Part shown: piece by piece, positions 47,366 to 57,616 of the stretch
Layout of the letters: each line of letters opens with the position of its first letter
Position numbering within the stretch: the stretch's first letter is position 1
Assembly (NCBI GenBank): GCA_050084985.1
Contig: JBITNC010000002.1
Location: forward strand, 4,030,001 to 4,094,000
Source: Nageia nagi
Lineage: Eukaryota; Pinophyta
Direction: 5' to 3'
Length of the DNA: 64,000 nt
Position numbers and translations under genes: made by a program
The notes under the pieces: model-generated
What the model was told of the DNA's origin: nothing
Seen by the model: only the letters and a program-made list of their open reading frames with translations
The model's database searches: none

Positions 47366-48694
47366 AACACTGTAAATTTATATTTTTTATACATATATTT
47401 TTTCGTTATTTTTAATTAATTTATTTAAATTATTTATATATTTAAATTTAATTTATTTAATTAATTTTAAAAAATTATTTAAATTTAATTAATTTATAAT
47501 TATTTTTTTACATCCCAATGGTATGGTTGATGACAAGCCTAATGGCTCTCTTGACAAAAAAGTTTGTTCTACATGCCATCAGAAGGCACCTGTTACTGCT
47601 AAAAATAAAATAGCCCTGCCCCACACCCATCACTTTCATTCCAAACACACTAAAAAAGGTTTCTACTTTGAATTTTAGTGGGTGCAAGCAAGAAGAGGGT
47701 TCTCTACAACATTCTACCTCATTTTTCTAAAGATTTTCTACCACATTCTAGCAATTTTTTATTTATTTCTTGTATATTTTTAATTCTTTACAATTAAATG
47801 TAAAAATTTAGGAAAAAAAAAGGGTATCTTAAATCTACATAAATCTAGTAAAAACACTAGGATTTCTTTTATAAATTTGAAGGATTTTTTAAGAATTTGG
47901 AAAAACCCTAGGGTTTTATCAAATTTACTAAAAACCCTATAAAATTTGGAAAAAATCGTAAGGTTTTTACAAAAATTATCTAAAAATTGATAAAAATCCT
48001 AAGATTGTTTTCAAATTTATAGGATTTTTAGAGAAATTGATAAAAATCCTATGTATTTTCGAAATTCTTAGTAAAAATTTCAAAATTTGAAAAAAAAAAT
48101 CAATTTTGAATTTTTTTTACTAAATACCCTAGCCAAAACCAAACAAATTTTGAAAATTCACTGAAAGAAAATATGTAAAAAATCAATTACATAAAAATTT
48201 AGAAAAATTACCTTCTCCAATCTTGATCTTCCTAATTCGCATAAAAAAAGACACTAAATTGAGTTATATATAAGACACTTTTTTTCATATTTTAAAACAT
48301 AATTTTTTTTAATAAGTTTTTAAAATAATATATATATATATATATTTTTATGTATGTATGTATGTATGTATGTATTTATCTTCATAACTAAATTAATAAA
48401 TTTAATATAATAACCCTCAAATTTAATTAAATTTACCTACATTATTTAACACCCCCTAACCTAAATTTTTTAACCCCTCCTATTTAACCAAAAATATTTA
48501 ACTCAAAGTTTTTAACCTAAATTTTTACATGTCAATAATCTTAAAGTTTTTAGGTTTTTAAATAGATTTTTTTAAGACTTGTAGAGATTATTTTTATTTT
48601 AAATTATTGATTTTAATATTTTTAAAAATTTAAAAGGTATTATTTATTATATGTTTATTAGTGGGTTATTTATTTCGTTTATTTAGATATTATC
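47366..48694. other. AT-rich spacer before the outer TNPA-like gene
   Basis: No gene. 47840-48070 has imperfect repeats AAAAACCCTA(G)GGTTTTATC/AAATTTG, again built around CCCTA. 48330-48375 has (TA)n(TATG)n. 47515-47660 is slightly GC-richer, with a frame reading MVDDKPNGSLDKKVCSTCHQ (ATG at 47524) that could be a leftover exon; unsupported otherwise. Confidence 0.4.
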
Positions 48695-50159
48695 ATGAGC
48701 AATGAAGGGATGAGAGGAGGAGGTCCAATGAGGATGAAGAGAGGAGATGTAAAAGAGAAAAAAGAGCATCAACAGAACCTTAAATTGATAAAAAATCATT
48801 CGAAAGTATTAGTATGTACTATTTTATTATCAATTTATTTTCTTTAATGCTACTAATGTCGTAAGATAAATAATATTTCTTATTTAATTTTTTTAGAGAT
48901 GGCAACATTTAAGCGAGTGTTGAAACAAGCTAGTAAAATATTAACAAAAAAATAAATGGATAGGGTGCAAGGTATTGGATCCTCTCTTGCAACTACTTAC
49001 AATCAACATACTAGCTCACCACTACCTCCAACCACTCCATATGGGAATATTTTTCCATGACTTCAATTTTTTTAAAATGTTTTAATTATTATTATTTTTT
49101 AATTTATTATTCATTTTGTTTAACAATTAATTAAAAAATTGGTAAAGGTGACATGAGTGTTGAAACTACAGAGTCAGTGAATCAAGACCTCCCTACCTTT
49201 TGCACATCGATTGATTCACTTGGAGTTGAGATAAGAGTGAAACCTAATGGTGAAGTAATTAAGGTTGCAATGGGTACGTAAAATCAATACATTTATGTTT
49301 GAAAATCAATACATTTAAATATATATTTACAATAAAATAATTTACTAATATTTTCAAATACTTTATAGGGAAAGTTTTTTATGACCATTTAAGGAAGTAT
49401 GCACTCAAGTTTTTTATGAAGACCTTAGATCTTGATTGGAAATCACAAGATGAGACTAGTATATATTTTTTATATTATTATTAATAATATTTAAAAAAAA
49501 TATTTTCTAAAAAATTAAAAAGTGATTTTTATAATTGTTTATTTTGTAGGTAAAAGAAAATTTATAAGTGCTCTCAAAAGAGATCTTGGAGATAGGTTTA
49601 ATGTATATTTTGCTCTACATAGGGTAGGAAGGACCCTGAATTGGAAGAGTAACCCATATAGATTCATCATAAAGTCTCTTGACCAACCCGAGCATACCCA
49701 TTACCATAAAAAGGCTAACTATGATCCAAAAGTGTGGAAATAGTTAGTGGCAAAAGTGAATGCAATTGAGGAGCATCATGCAACGATACAAGAACCCTCA
49801 CAAAAGTAATAAGCTTCACGGGCACATGGATTTTTCATATCATTGTCTGTGGGTATGCATTCTATGGGTTCTGCATGAAAGCAAGGATTGGATGCCATAT
49901 TTGTGAGTATACTAATTTAATGAATTCTTTAATATTTAAACTTCACATAATTAAATATTTATTAATTTTTTATACTTATCTAGGTACGACCACCTTCCAA
50001 CAAAGGAGAAATGCAAATATGGACTCAAAGAAGGTTTTGCAAAGCCTGTTGAAAAGGTGGATGTTGAAATGGTAAGCAAGTAGCAAAATTTTACATGCTT
50101 TAAATTAATTTATTATATTTAATTTTTAAATGTTAATATAATTTTTACATATTTTACTT

Positions 50160-50720
50160 AGTATTAAAAAATGTTGAATTAAGGATTAAGGGTTTGTAGT
50201 TTTACAAGGGTTCAGGGTTTATGGGGTTAGGGTTCAAGGGCTTAAGGGTTTTAGGGTATATGGTTTTAAGGGTTTATGGTTAGGGTATATGGTTTTTAGG
50301 ATTTAATGTTTTGAGTAAGGTTTTCAAAGTTAAGGGTTTACGAGTTTAAGGATTTATGATCTTATAAATTTTAGGTTTAGGGTTTTAAGGTATAAGGTTT
50401 AGAGTTTTAGGGCTTAAGGTTTTAGAGTTTAGGATTATAATGTTTAGGGTTTTAGGGTTTATATTTTAATGGCTTAAAGGTTTTAAGGTTTAGGGTTTTA
50501 GGAGTTTAAGGGTTTAGGGTTGAAGGTTTAGGATTTAAGGGTTTAAGGTTTTAATATTTTAGGGCTTAGGGTTTTAAGGTTTAGGGTTTACAATTTAAGG
50601 GCTTAAGGGTTTCAAGGTTTAAGTTTTAGAGTTTAAGGGCTTAAGGGTTTTAGGGTTTAGGAGCTTAAGGTTTAAGGGTTTAGGGTCTTACAATTTTTAG
50701 GGTTTAAGGTGTAGTGTTAA
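50160..50720 (+). repeat. TTTAGGG-like array inside the outer TNPA-like gene
   Basis: Degenerate GGGTTTAGGGTTTTAAGG units of about 10-20 bp, GGGCTTAAGGGTTTTAGGG being frequent. Lies in the large interval between the last two exons. Confidence 0.88.
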
Positions 50721-51125
50721 ACTTAAACTAATATAAATATGAATTAATTTCTAAAAAATATGACGTAGGTTAGTAAATATTTGACATAGGTTAGGCTTAA
50801 ATTAGTAAAACTTTAACTTATGTTACAACTTCAATTATACTTAAGTTAATAAAAATTTGAATTAGTTTCTTAAAAATATCACTTAGGTTAGTAAAAAAGA
50901 ATTGAAAATATAATACAAATCAATCCTTGAAGATCATGTCCATCAACCTTTGACCAATGACATTAACTACCATATCAAGAACCAAAAATAAAACATAAAA
51001 GTCCCTCTCATCTCAATTATTGATCACCCCATGCAGTAACAATATTGAAAAATATATGAGCTCATGATTATCATTAATTTTTAAATCATAGAATACATTG
51101 TACATGACTCCATATCTAAATATAT
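50721..51125. other. Non-array stretch in the large TNPA intron
   Basis: Contains TTGACATAGGTTAG(G/T)CTTAAATTAGTAAAA units (50760-50890) that recur at 52480-52640 near the far end of the interval. No gene. Confidence 0.45.
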
Positions 51126-51705
51126 ATTTGTGCATGTATACTACTCCTAACCCTAAATTCTTATCCCTAACCCTTACCACTAATATTAATCTTAACCCTA
51201 ACTCCTAATTCATAACCATAACCCTAAACTTTAACTCAGATCAAACTTTTTATTTAGTATAAAATTGAATTATATTAGATTTATTAGGTTTAAAGGTTTA
51301 GGGTTTTAAGGGTTTAATATTTTAGGGTTTAGGGGTTTACAAATTAAGGTGTATGATTTAAGGTTTTATGATTTTAAGGTTTAGTGGTTTATAAATTAGG
51401 GTCTATGATTTAGGGTTTTACAACTTTAGGGTGTTTAGGGTTTTAATATTCAAAGTTTAGGGTTCAAAGTTAACTTAAGGGTTTTAGGGTTTAGGGTATA
51501 AGGTTTTGAGGATTTAGGGGTTAGGGTATATGGTATATGGTTTTTAGGGTTATTATTGGTTAAGGTTAGGGTTAGGGTTAGGGTCAATAGTTAGGGTTAG
51601 TGGTTAGGGTCAATAGTTAGGGTTAGTGGTTAGGGTTAATGTTAGTAGTGGTTGGGGTTAAGGTTAGGGTTAGGGTTAAGGTTAGACATGGTTAGTAGTT
51701 AATTA
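51126..51705. repeat. Mixed CCCTAA / TTAGGG telomere-like segment
   Basis: 51140-51235 reads CCCTAACCC on the plus strand. From 51280 it flips to TTTAGGG and, at 51550-51690, to TTAGGG hexamers (GGTTAGGGTTAGGGTTAGGG). Confidence 0.88.
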
Positions 51706-52265
51706 CTATCTTTGGATCTACCTTTGCCTCACCCATAAAAATTACAAATTAAAATTACACATATGCCTAGATTTGAAACTGAGATTCACTCTGCTTGAGG
51801 AATTGGATTCATCTAGTATTGGCACCAAGTCTTACTTATTTTTTACTTGTGTCTAATATAGTCTCCCTTATAATGTATTATGGACTCCTATTACCCACCA
51901 AAAGAGAAGGTAATATGCAAAATAATTAGTATTTCAGAATAAGTAATGAGGATAATGGTGATGGAGAGCAACCAATCTAAAAGAAGAAAATGAGATAATA
52001 TCCAGGAAGAGAGATGTTTGGTGGTGTGAGTATCTATGCAAATGGGAGTGGGAGTAGGGAGTCTATATAAATACATAATACCTCATATCTTAGTGCATTT
52101 ATGTCATTTGTTTGTACAAAGATACGTATGTAACACATCTACAATAGTTCATCTTGGAATTAGGAGTCCACATGTCTAATCCTAAATGAGTATTATTGCT
52201 TTAGCCTACATGTGACATGAAAGAATAATTCATTATTGAAGGAATGAAATCCATCTACTTTATTT
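51706..52265. other. Unique segment with a TATA-like motif inside telomere-like DNA
   Basis: About 560 bases that are not repetitive and are less AT-rich, standing between TTAGGG and CCCTAA arrays. CTATATAAATA lies at 52063-52073. TCTTAC occurs at both its inner edges (51829-51834 and about 52272), so it could be a solo LTR or other insertion, but no TG...CA ends could be fixed. Confidence 0.4.
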
Positions 52266-52490
52266 CAATTCAATCTTACCCTTACCACTAACACTAACCT
52301 TAACCCTAACCCCTAAATCATAACCATAACCCTAAATATTCCTAACCCTAACCCTTAACTACTTACCTTAACCCTAACCCTAACCCTTAACCCCTTACCC
52401 TATTCGCTTACCTTAAACCTAACCATAATACTCAACTGTTAAAACCTAACCCCTAAATCCCCTTAACCCTAACCCCTAAATTTTACTTAG
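52266..52490 (-). repeat. Inverted CCCTAAC array
   Basis: CCCTAACCCCTAA and TTAACCCTAACCCTAACCC on the plus strand, opposite to 51550-51690, just before the last TNPA-like exon. Confidence 0.9.
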
Positions 52491-53154
52491 GTTAATAAAA
52501 ATTTGACTTATGTTAGACCTAGGTCATTAAAACTTTAACTCAAATTAGACTTATTAGGTTACTAAAAGTTTTACTTAGATTATATTTATTAGGTTACAAA
52601 AAACTTGATTTAGGTTAGTAAAAATTAAACTTAAATAATTTGATAATATTTGTTTCTTTTAATATACACTAATAACATTAAATTTTTTATTTGTAATAGT
52701 TTTTATGCTATTAATTAGTTATATATGATTTGATATTCATGAATGATTTTTAATTAATGATTGTTTGCAAACATTTATTTAATTATCATTTGTATGGTTT
52801 TTCCAAAGTGTTTGTTGATGGGGGGTAGATGAGGAGGATGAAGAACACCATGGCAGCAAGCATGGATATGATAGTGATCGACATAGAGTAGGGGATAGTG
52901 AGGGTAGTGAGGGTTTCTAGATTAGATGATATGATCAGTGTACATGTTCATTACAAACATTTTCATATATTTATATATATTTTCATACATATACAATGTC
53001 TATATATTATGTTTTTCATGTGTTTACAAATTATGTTGAGTTTCAAATTTTTGCTTCCATTAAATTTAACAATAATAAAATTTCAATTCAATTATATTTA
53101 TTTAATTCAATTAAATATAATCAATAAATTAAAATTCACTATAATGAATTAATT

Positions 53155-53552
53155 TACTTGAAAAATCATTCAACTTAATATAAAAATTTTCAAAAATAGC
53201 ATTAAAAAAAATTACAAAAAAAATATTTTTTTAAAATGTAATTTTTTTTAATTTCAACCTTCCTAATGTTAATACTAACATCAATACCAACATTATACCT
53301 AATGGAAATACAGATGAAAATAGTGATGAAAAACATAATATTCTAATAGAATACCTGATGGTATGCATGGTGTATTTGATGATATGCATGATAGAAATTA
53401 TGATAGATTTTTGTTGATTTTATGATGAAATTCCTAACAATCTATGTGATGTGCACTAACAAAATTCTTGATGAAAAATCTAATGGCAGTTCTGACAGAC
53501 ACATTAATGTTAGCCATATCTTCAAGGGATAAATTTTTTAAAAAAAAATACA
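53155..53552. repeat. Right subterminal region, outer CACTA element
   Basis: Contains repeated GATG(G/A)TATGCATG, GATGAAA and TGATGTTA motifs related to those at 20179-20430. No gene. Confidence 0.55.
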
Positions 53553-53601
53553 AAGTGCCCTGATGTTATTTCTGATGCATGACCCCTATTTTCTAGTAGT
53601 G
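53553..53601 (-). repeat. Right terminal inverted repeat, outer CACTA element
   Basis: Reverse complement begins CACTACTAGAAAATAGGGGT, followed by CATGCATCAGAAATAACATC; pairs with 20132-20178. Followed by the target duplication AAT. Confidence 0.92.
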
Positions 53602-53604
53602 AAT

Positions 53605-55049
53605 GTATATCTTGAGCATACATGTCAACTTGAACCATAGCATGATCATTAACCAAAATATAACAACATGATCAAAATCATAATAGATCCTAATTGGCCT
53701 ATTGATCACCTAGTCGATTGATCGATCAACAAAAAAAAGAATAAAAAATAAATTTTTAGGTCTTTTCCCTCTCTAGTAATTTTAAATTTCGAGCCTTCCC
53801 TTATGAGTTGTTGATATTTTGAATAGTACCCATGTTGTTGTACACCAAAATATATTTCTATAAGCATTTTGGGTGGAGACTAAGTTATATGAAGATCCCA
53901 TAACCATTTTAGAAGACTTTGGAGGTATATCATTGTCATATCATTACTACTTGCTAGCATGTTGCTTATTTTCACGTTTTTGTAGATAATTTGGAGCTAT
54001 TTATCCTTTTGTATAACATATTTTAGCATTCTTTTATCATTGTGTGCATTTAACATCATCTCTCGGCTAATTTCATGCTATATTTTAGAATAGTTTAATA
54101 TTTTAAATAATATTTATCATTTATTATAGCATTATCATTTTATATCATATTATTTCTTAGCATTTTTATCATTTAGCATAACATAAGCATGTCATAATAC
54201 ATCTTAGGCATGCTTTATGATTCTATTGTTCATTTGACTATAGATTAGGAGGCTTACCAAGCATTTGAGCTAGGGTTCACACCTTATAGCTTGCCTCCAA
54301 GGTCTTAATGACTTAGATGTGGAAGTTCCCCACTAATATTATCTATTTTATAGGGTTATTCTTAGATATCATAAGCATAGCATAAAATAAAATATAGCAT
54401 TTAGTATGTAAATGTATCTCTAGGGTCTTGTTTCATGTTGTAAGGCAAGGTCCCTAGGTTTTGGAGGTGCACAAAATGTGTCCGATTATCAAAAATTGTT
54501 AGGAACTATCATGTTGTCAGGTGGGAAATTATTCCCCTAATTAGAGAACATGTATATATTATAACAAAATTTTATATATTAAAATAAATAAAAAGAAATA
54601 TACTCATTGTAATATATTACATCAAATATATTTCATACTAACAACAAAATTATAAGGAAATAATATTGAACTGTAAAACTTAATTTTTTTAATAATTTGT
54701 TTACCATTCACTAAAAAATAACAAAATTATGGTAGAAGTGATGGGCTATTTTTTTAGGTGAGGATGTGAGTGTGTTGAACGATAGATGCCAACTTTGGTT
54801 TGTGAAGTGGTTCGTGTGGATTTTTATCCTATGTATGCATCATTAGATTTGTTATGTTATTTTTAAGCATGGATAAGCTTCATTTGGGGGGTAGTCAACA
54901 TTCAAGCTCGATCAATGTAACATATTTATTTTGATTATTCACAGTTTGGAGTTGTTTATCAATCATGATATAGTATTTTTGTAAAATAATTCATTAGGTA
55001 GAGGCTTAATATAATCCTTGAATTATTGTGTGTTATTTATTTGCTTATT
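53605..55049. other. Non-coding flank between CACTA nest and LINE
   Basis: No gene. 54110-54330 resembles 1720-1960 (see that entry). 54575-54660 has the AATATATTACA repeat also seen at 19430-19610 and 61490-61600. 54740-55040 may be the 5' untranslated region of the LINE. Confidence 0.4.
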
Positions 55050-55059
55050 ATAATAGAAA

Positions 55060-56000
55060 GTGTTTTTTTCAATTACAAAGGCCTCTTCAAGAGGAAATCA
55101 ATCTCAAACAAAGCCATCAAAAATGAATCAAGAGAAACTTTCAAAGAATCACTCACTTGTAGAAGTAGTGAAGGGTAACAATAACATAGGGGCTCAAACA
55201 GGTAAAAATATGCGCAAATCTAAAGTAAGAAAGGACCTATTACCAAAGTAGGCAAAATTAAATGCATGCTTCCCTTAAATGGATTCTCTTTCTATTTTAG
55301 AAATAGTAGAATATTTAATCATTGAGTATATCAAGTACAAATCCACCCATTCCTTCATTTGCAAATTTATGGGATTCAGGCCATCTCATTACTTCATGTA
55401 TTACTAGGTAAAGAAACATTGGGAGCCATAAGCAGAGGTGGATATTTGGTTATTATCCAATGGTTATATTTTAGTGTATTTATCATGATATCATATAGGG
55501 ACAAATATTTTGAAGGGGATGGTATATATAACATTGGACACATCGGGCTCTTCATTCAAATGTGGAGACCATCCTTTGATCCTTAAGTAAATCCATTTGT
55601 ATGGATTAAGCTTTATACCCACCCAATTGAATATTAGAGAGAACACATCCTAGCAATGATTAGAAATTTTATAAGCTCTTACAATGGAAGATACAAGGAT
55701 TCGATAGGAGGTTTTGTAGCATATGCAAGAATTTATGTGGAGATGAACTTGGAGAAATTGTTTTGAATAGAAATTGAGTTTAGAGTTAGAATAAATACAT
55801 GAAGGCAGGGTGGGTGAAATAAGTTTAATCCACTTTATAGATAAAAAGTGGAAGTATTTTTCTTGATTTTCAAATTTGGGCATGATTGATCTCAACATTT
55901 GAAGAACTTAGATATGGAATCATGAAAAATTCATTAAAGTGAAAATGTAGTGCTCTAAGTCTAGTTTTCAAATATGTAAGTTATTCCAATACCCAGATGA
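55060..56000 (+). pseudogene. LINE ORF1 (DUF4283-type RNA-binding protein), broken
   Basis: Nucleic-acid chaperone of the LINE. The N-terminal part at 55060-55248 is a basic, Lys/Ser-rich stretch (MFFSITKASSRGNQSQTKPS). The DUF4283-like core follows across frames: YNIGHIGLFIQMWRPSFDP (to 55585), VNPFVWIKLYTHPIEY near 55590-55640, then a block RNFISSYNGRYKDSIGGFVA, YARIYVEMNLEKLF near 55660-55765 and IEIEFRVRINT, the usual RICVEMDL...VEL order. The zinc knuckle that should follow near 55850-55900 is not readable. Stops and frame changes are frequent. Confidence 0.75.
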
Positions 56001-57616
56001 TAGAATTTAAATTTTGATAGGGATGAATAAAAATTACTTTTTAAAATATATTATTTTAGGACCATACCATGCACACTTATGACAAGCATAGATACCTAAT
56101 ACCTTGAAGCTTGTCATGGATATTTTTTCATAATTATTTTTTTTACTAATTTTCTATTGGTCATGTTTGTTGCTTCGAAAAGTGCTTTATTTTGACATGC
56201 ATAATTTGATCTAAAATTATTCATGTTTCAAAAAAATATTATCTTATAGAGAATTCTCTGAAGCTTATCCCATATAATTTATTTTTTAGAACTCATAAAA
56301 AATAAAAAGTTATTAAGAAAATAAGGTACCCTCATATTTCAAGTATATGGACCAATTTCATCAAAAATTGATAGAAAAATATAAAAACTAAACCAATTGT
56401 AAAAAAAATTGCATATTTGAAATATGCACTCTTTAATATATAATAGGTTTTAATTTCATGAAAATATTATTCCAAAAACTCCATCAAACATATGCCCAAA
56501 GTTGAGATTTCTAATTGAAATGGTCATGAACATATACTTGCAGGTACAAGGCTAAGGGTTGCATCACCAAGCCTAACCTAAGCCTAAAAATGAGCTTGAA
56601 TTGGACATTCAAATATCATGATCTTGATATATATCGAGATCTTAATATTTAATGCTAAGAAAATGCATACATTATAGTTTTAAATATCAGGATCCCGATT
56701 TAAAATTAGGAACCTAAATCAAGATCCCAATTTAAAATCAGGAACCTAAATCAAGATCCTAATTTAAAATTAGGAACCTAAATCAAGATCCCAATTTAAA
56801 ATCAAGAACCTAAATCGAGATCCCAATTTTTCTGACATTGAGTTTTAACTTCGCTAACTTTGCCACCAAGTGGACTCAACTTCTTGCTTTCAACTGATAA
56901 CAAGTGGATTATGAATCAACCTTCTAAAAAGGAATTATTGTAAAATAGTGAGATAGGAAGTGCAACAAATAAAGACCACTCCAAAAAACAATAATCTATT
57001 AAAAAGGAAATAAGGAATGATTTCAAACAATAGGAAGGATACATATAACAAAGAACGATCAAGAAAGAGGAATTTTTTTAATAAAGCAAGAAATGGAAAT
57101 CAACGCCCAATGTGGAAGGCTTATTTTAACAAATATGTAATCCTAAAGCTAGAAAACTTAATGGAAAGGCATGAGTCCTCACAAATAGAATCACATAATA
57201 GTATGAAGCAACAATAAAAGAAAGAGGAATATAATACTCAATAATACATCAACCCTACAAATAATTCTCCCATAAGTGAACAAAATGATTGTGGAGCTCG
57301 GGATGGAAGGCTAGGACATGCAAGGGTCTTATGCACCACCTCCACAATCAATAACATTTCGGCTTCCAAAGGAAGATAAGGGAAGAGCAATGGTAGTATT
57401 CATACCAAAGCAACATCCATCATAGGATGTCATTATGGGATTGGTAGATAAAAGAATAGAGAAAAACCAACACTTAGAATCAATCAAGTTGAATAGAAAT
57501 AAAGGATGGTAAATGTCAATACAACACAAAGAAAAAAAATTACATCAACCAGGAGAACAATTGAGGGAAGTTGGAATGGTGAAGTCCATAACAAATTTCT
57601 ATAATTCGAGGCCCTA
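56001..57616 (+). other. LINE ORF1 C-terminal or inter-ORF region
   Basis: Little readable protein. 57017-57220 holds a hydrophilic frame (RKDTYNKERSRKRNFFNKAR) that would suit the ORF1 C-terminal linker. Contains the 32-bp minisatellite at 56691-56828. Confidence 0.45.
56691..56828. repeat. 32-bp minisatellite, about 4.3 copies
   Basis: Unit GATCCCAATTTAAAATCAGG followed by AACCTAAATCAA, starting at 56691, 56723, 56755, 56787 and partly at 56819, with one or two differences per copy. Confidence 0.93.

Larger units (their letters stand above)
48695..52920 (+). pseudogene. TNPA-like gene (Transposase_24-type), outer element
   Basis: Collinear with 37243-38850. Exon 1 at 48695: MSNEGMRGGGPMRMKRGDVK, ending near a GTATGT. 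Exon 2 near 48898: MATFKRVLKQASKILTKK, then VQGIGSSLATTYNQHTSSPL. Exon 3 near 49148-49272: MSVETTESVNQDLPTFCTSI, VEIRVKPNGEVIKVAMG, then a GTACGT donor. Exon 4 near 49369: KVFYDHLRKYALKFFMKTLD then LDWKSQDE. Exon 5 from 49551: KRKFISALKRDLGDRFNVYF, RVGRTLNWKSNPYRF, YDPKVWK with a stop, then LVAKVNAIEEHHATIQEPS. A later exon follows at 49984-50072. The last exon, near 52810-52920, reads DEEDEEHHGSKHGYDSDRHR and ends GSEGF-stop, matching the acidic tail of the inner copy. It lies about 2.7 kb downstream, behind telomere-like arrays, so this gene has gained a large intron or insertion. Stops prevent function. Confidence 0.75.
20132..53601. mobile_element. Outer CACTA (En/Spm) DNA transposon, interrupted by a second CACTA element
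   Basis: A 33.5-kb interval bounded by CACTAC inverted ends and a 3-bp target duplication AAT (20129-20131 and 53602-53604), the diagnostic hallmarks of CACTA elements. The left end reads CACTACAAGAAAATGGTCAT; the right end, reverse complemented, reads CACTACTAGAAAATAGGGGT. Both go on to share AATAACATCA. It holds a 16.3-kb second element (23469-39799) and a copia solo LTR (21083-21587); without them it would be about 16.6 kb. Contents in order: DUF4216 and DUF4218 regions and TNP2 transposase (minus), SET-like gene (minus), telomere-like and TTAACA arrays, TNPA-like gene (plus). The arrays account for its unusual length. Confidence 0.92.
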
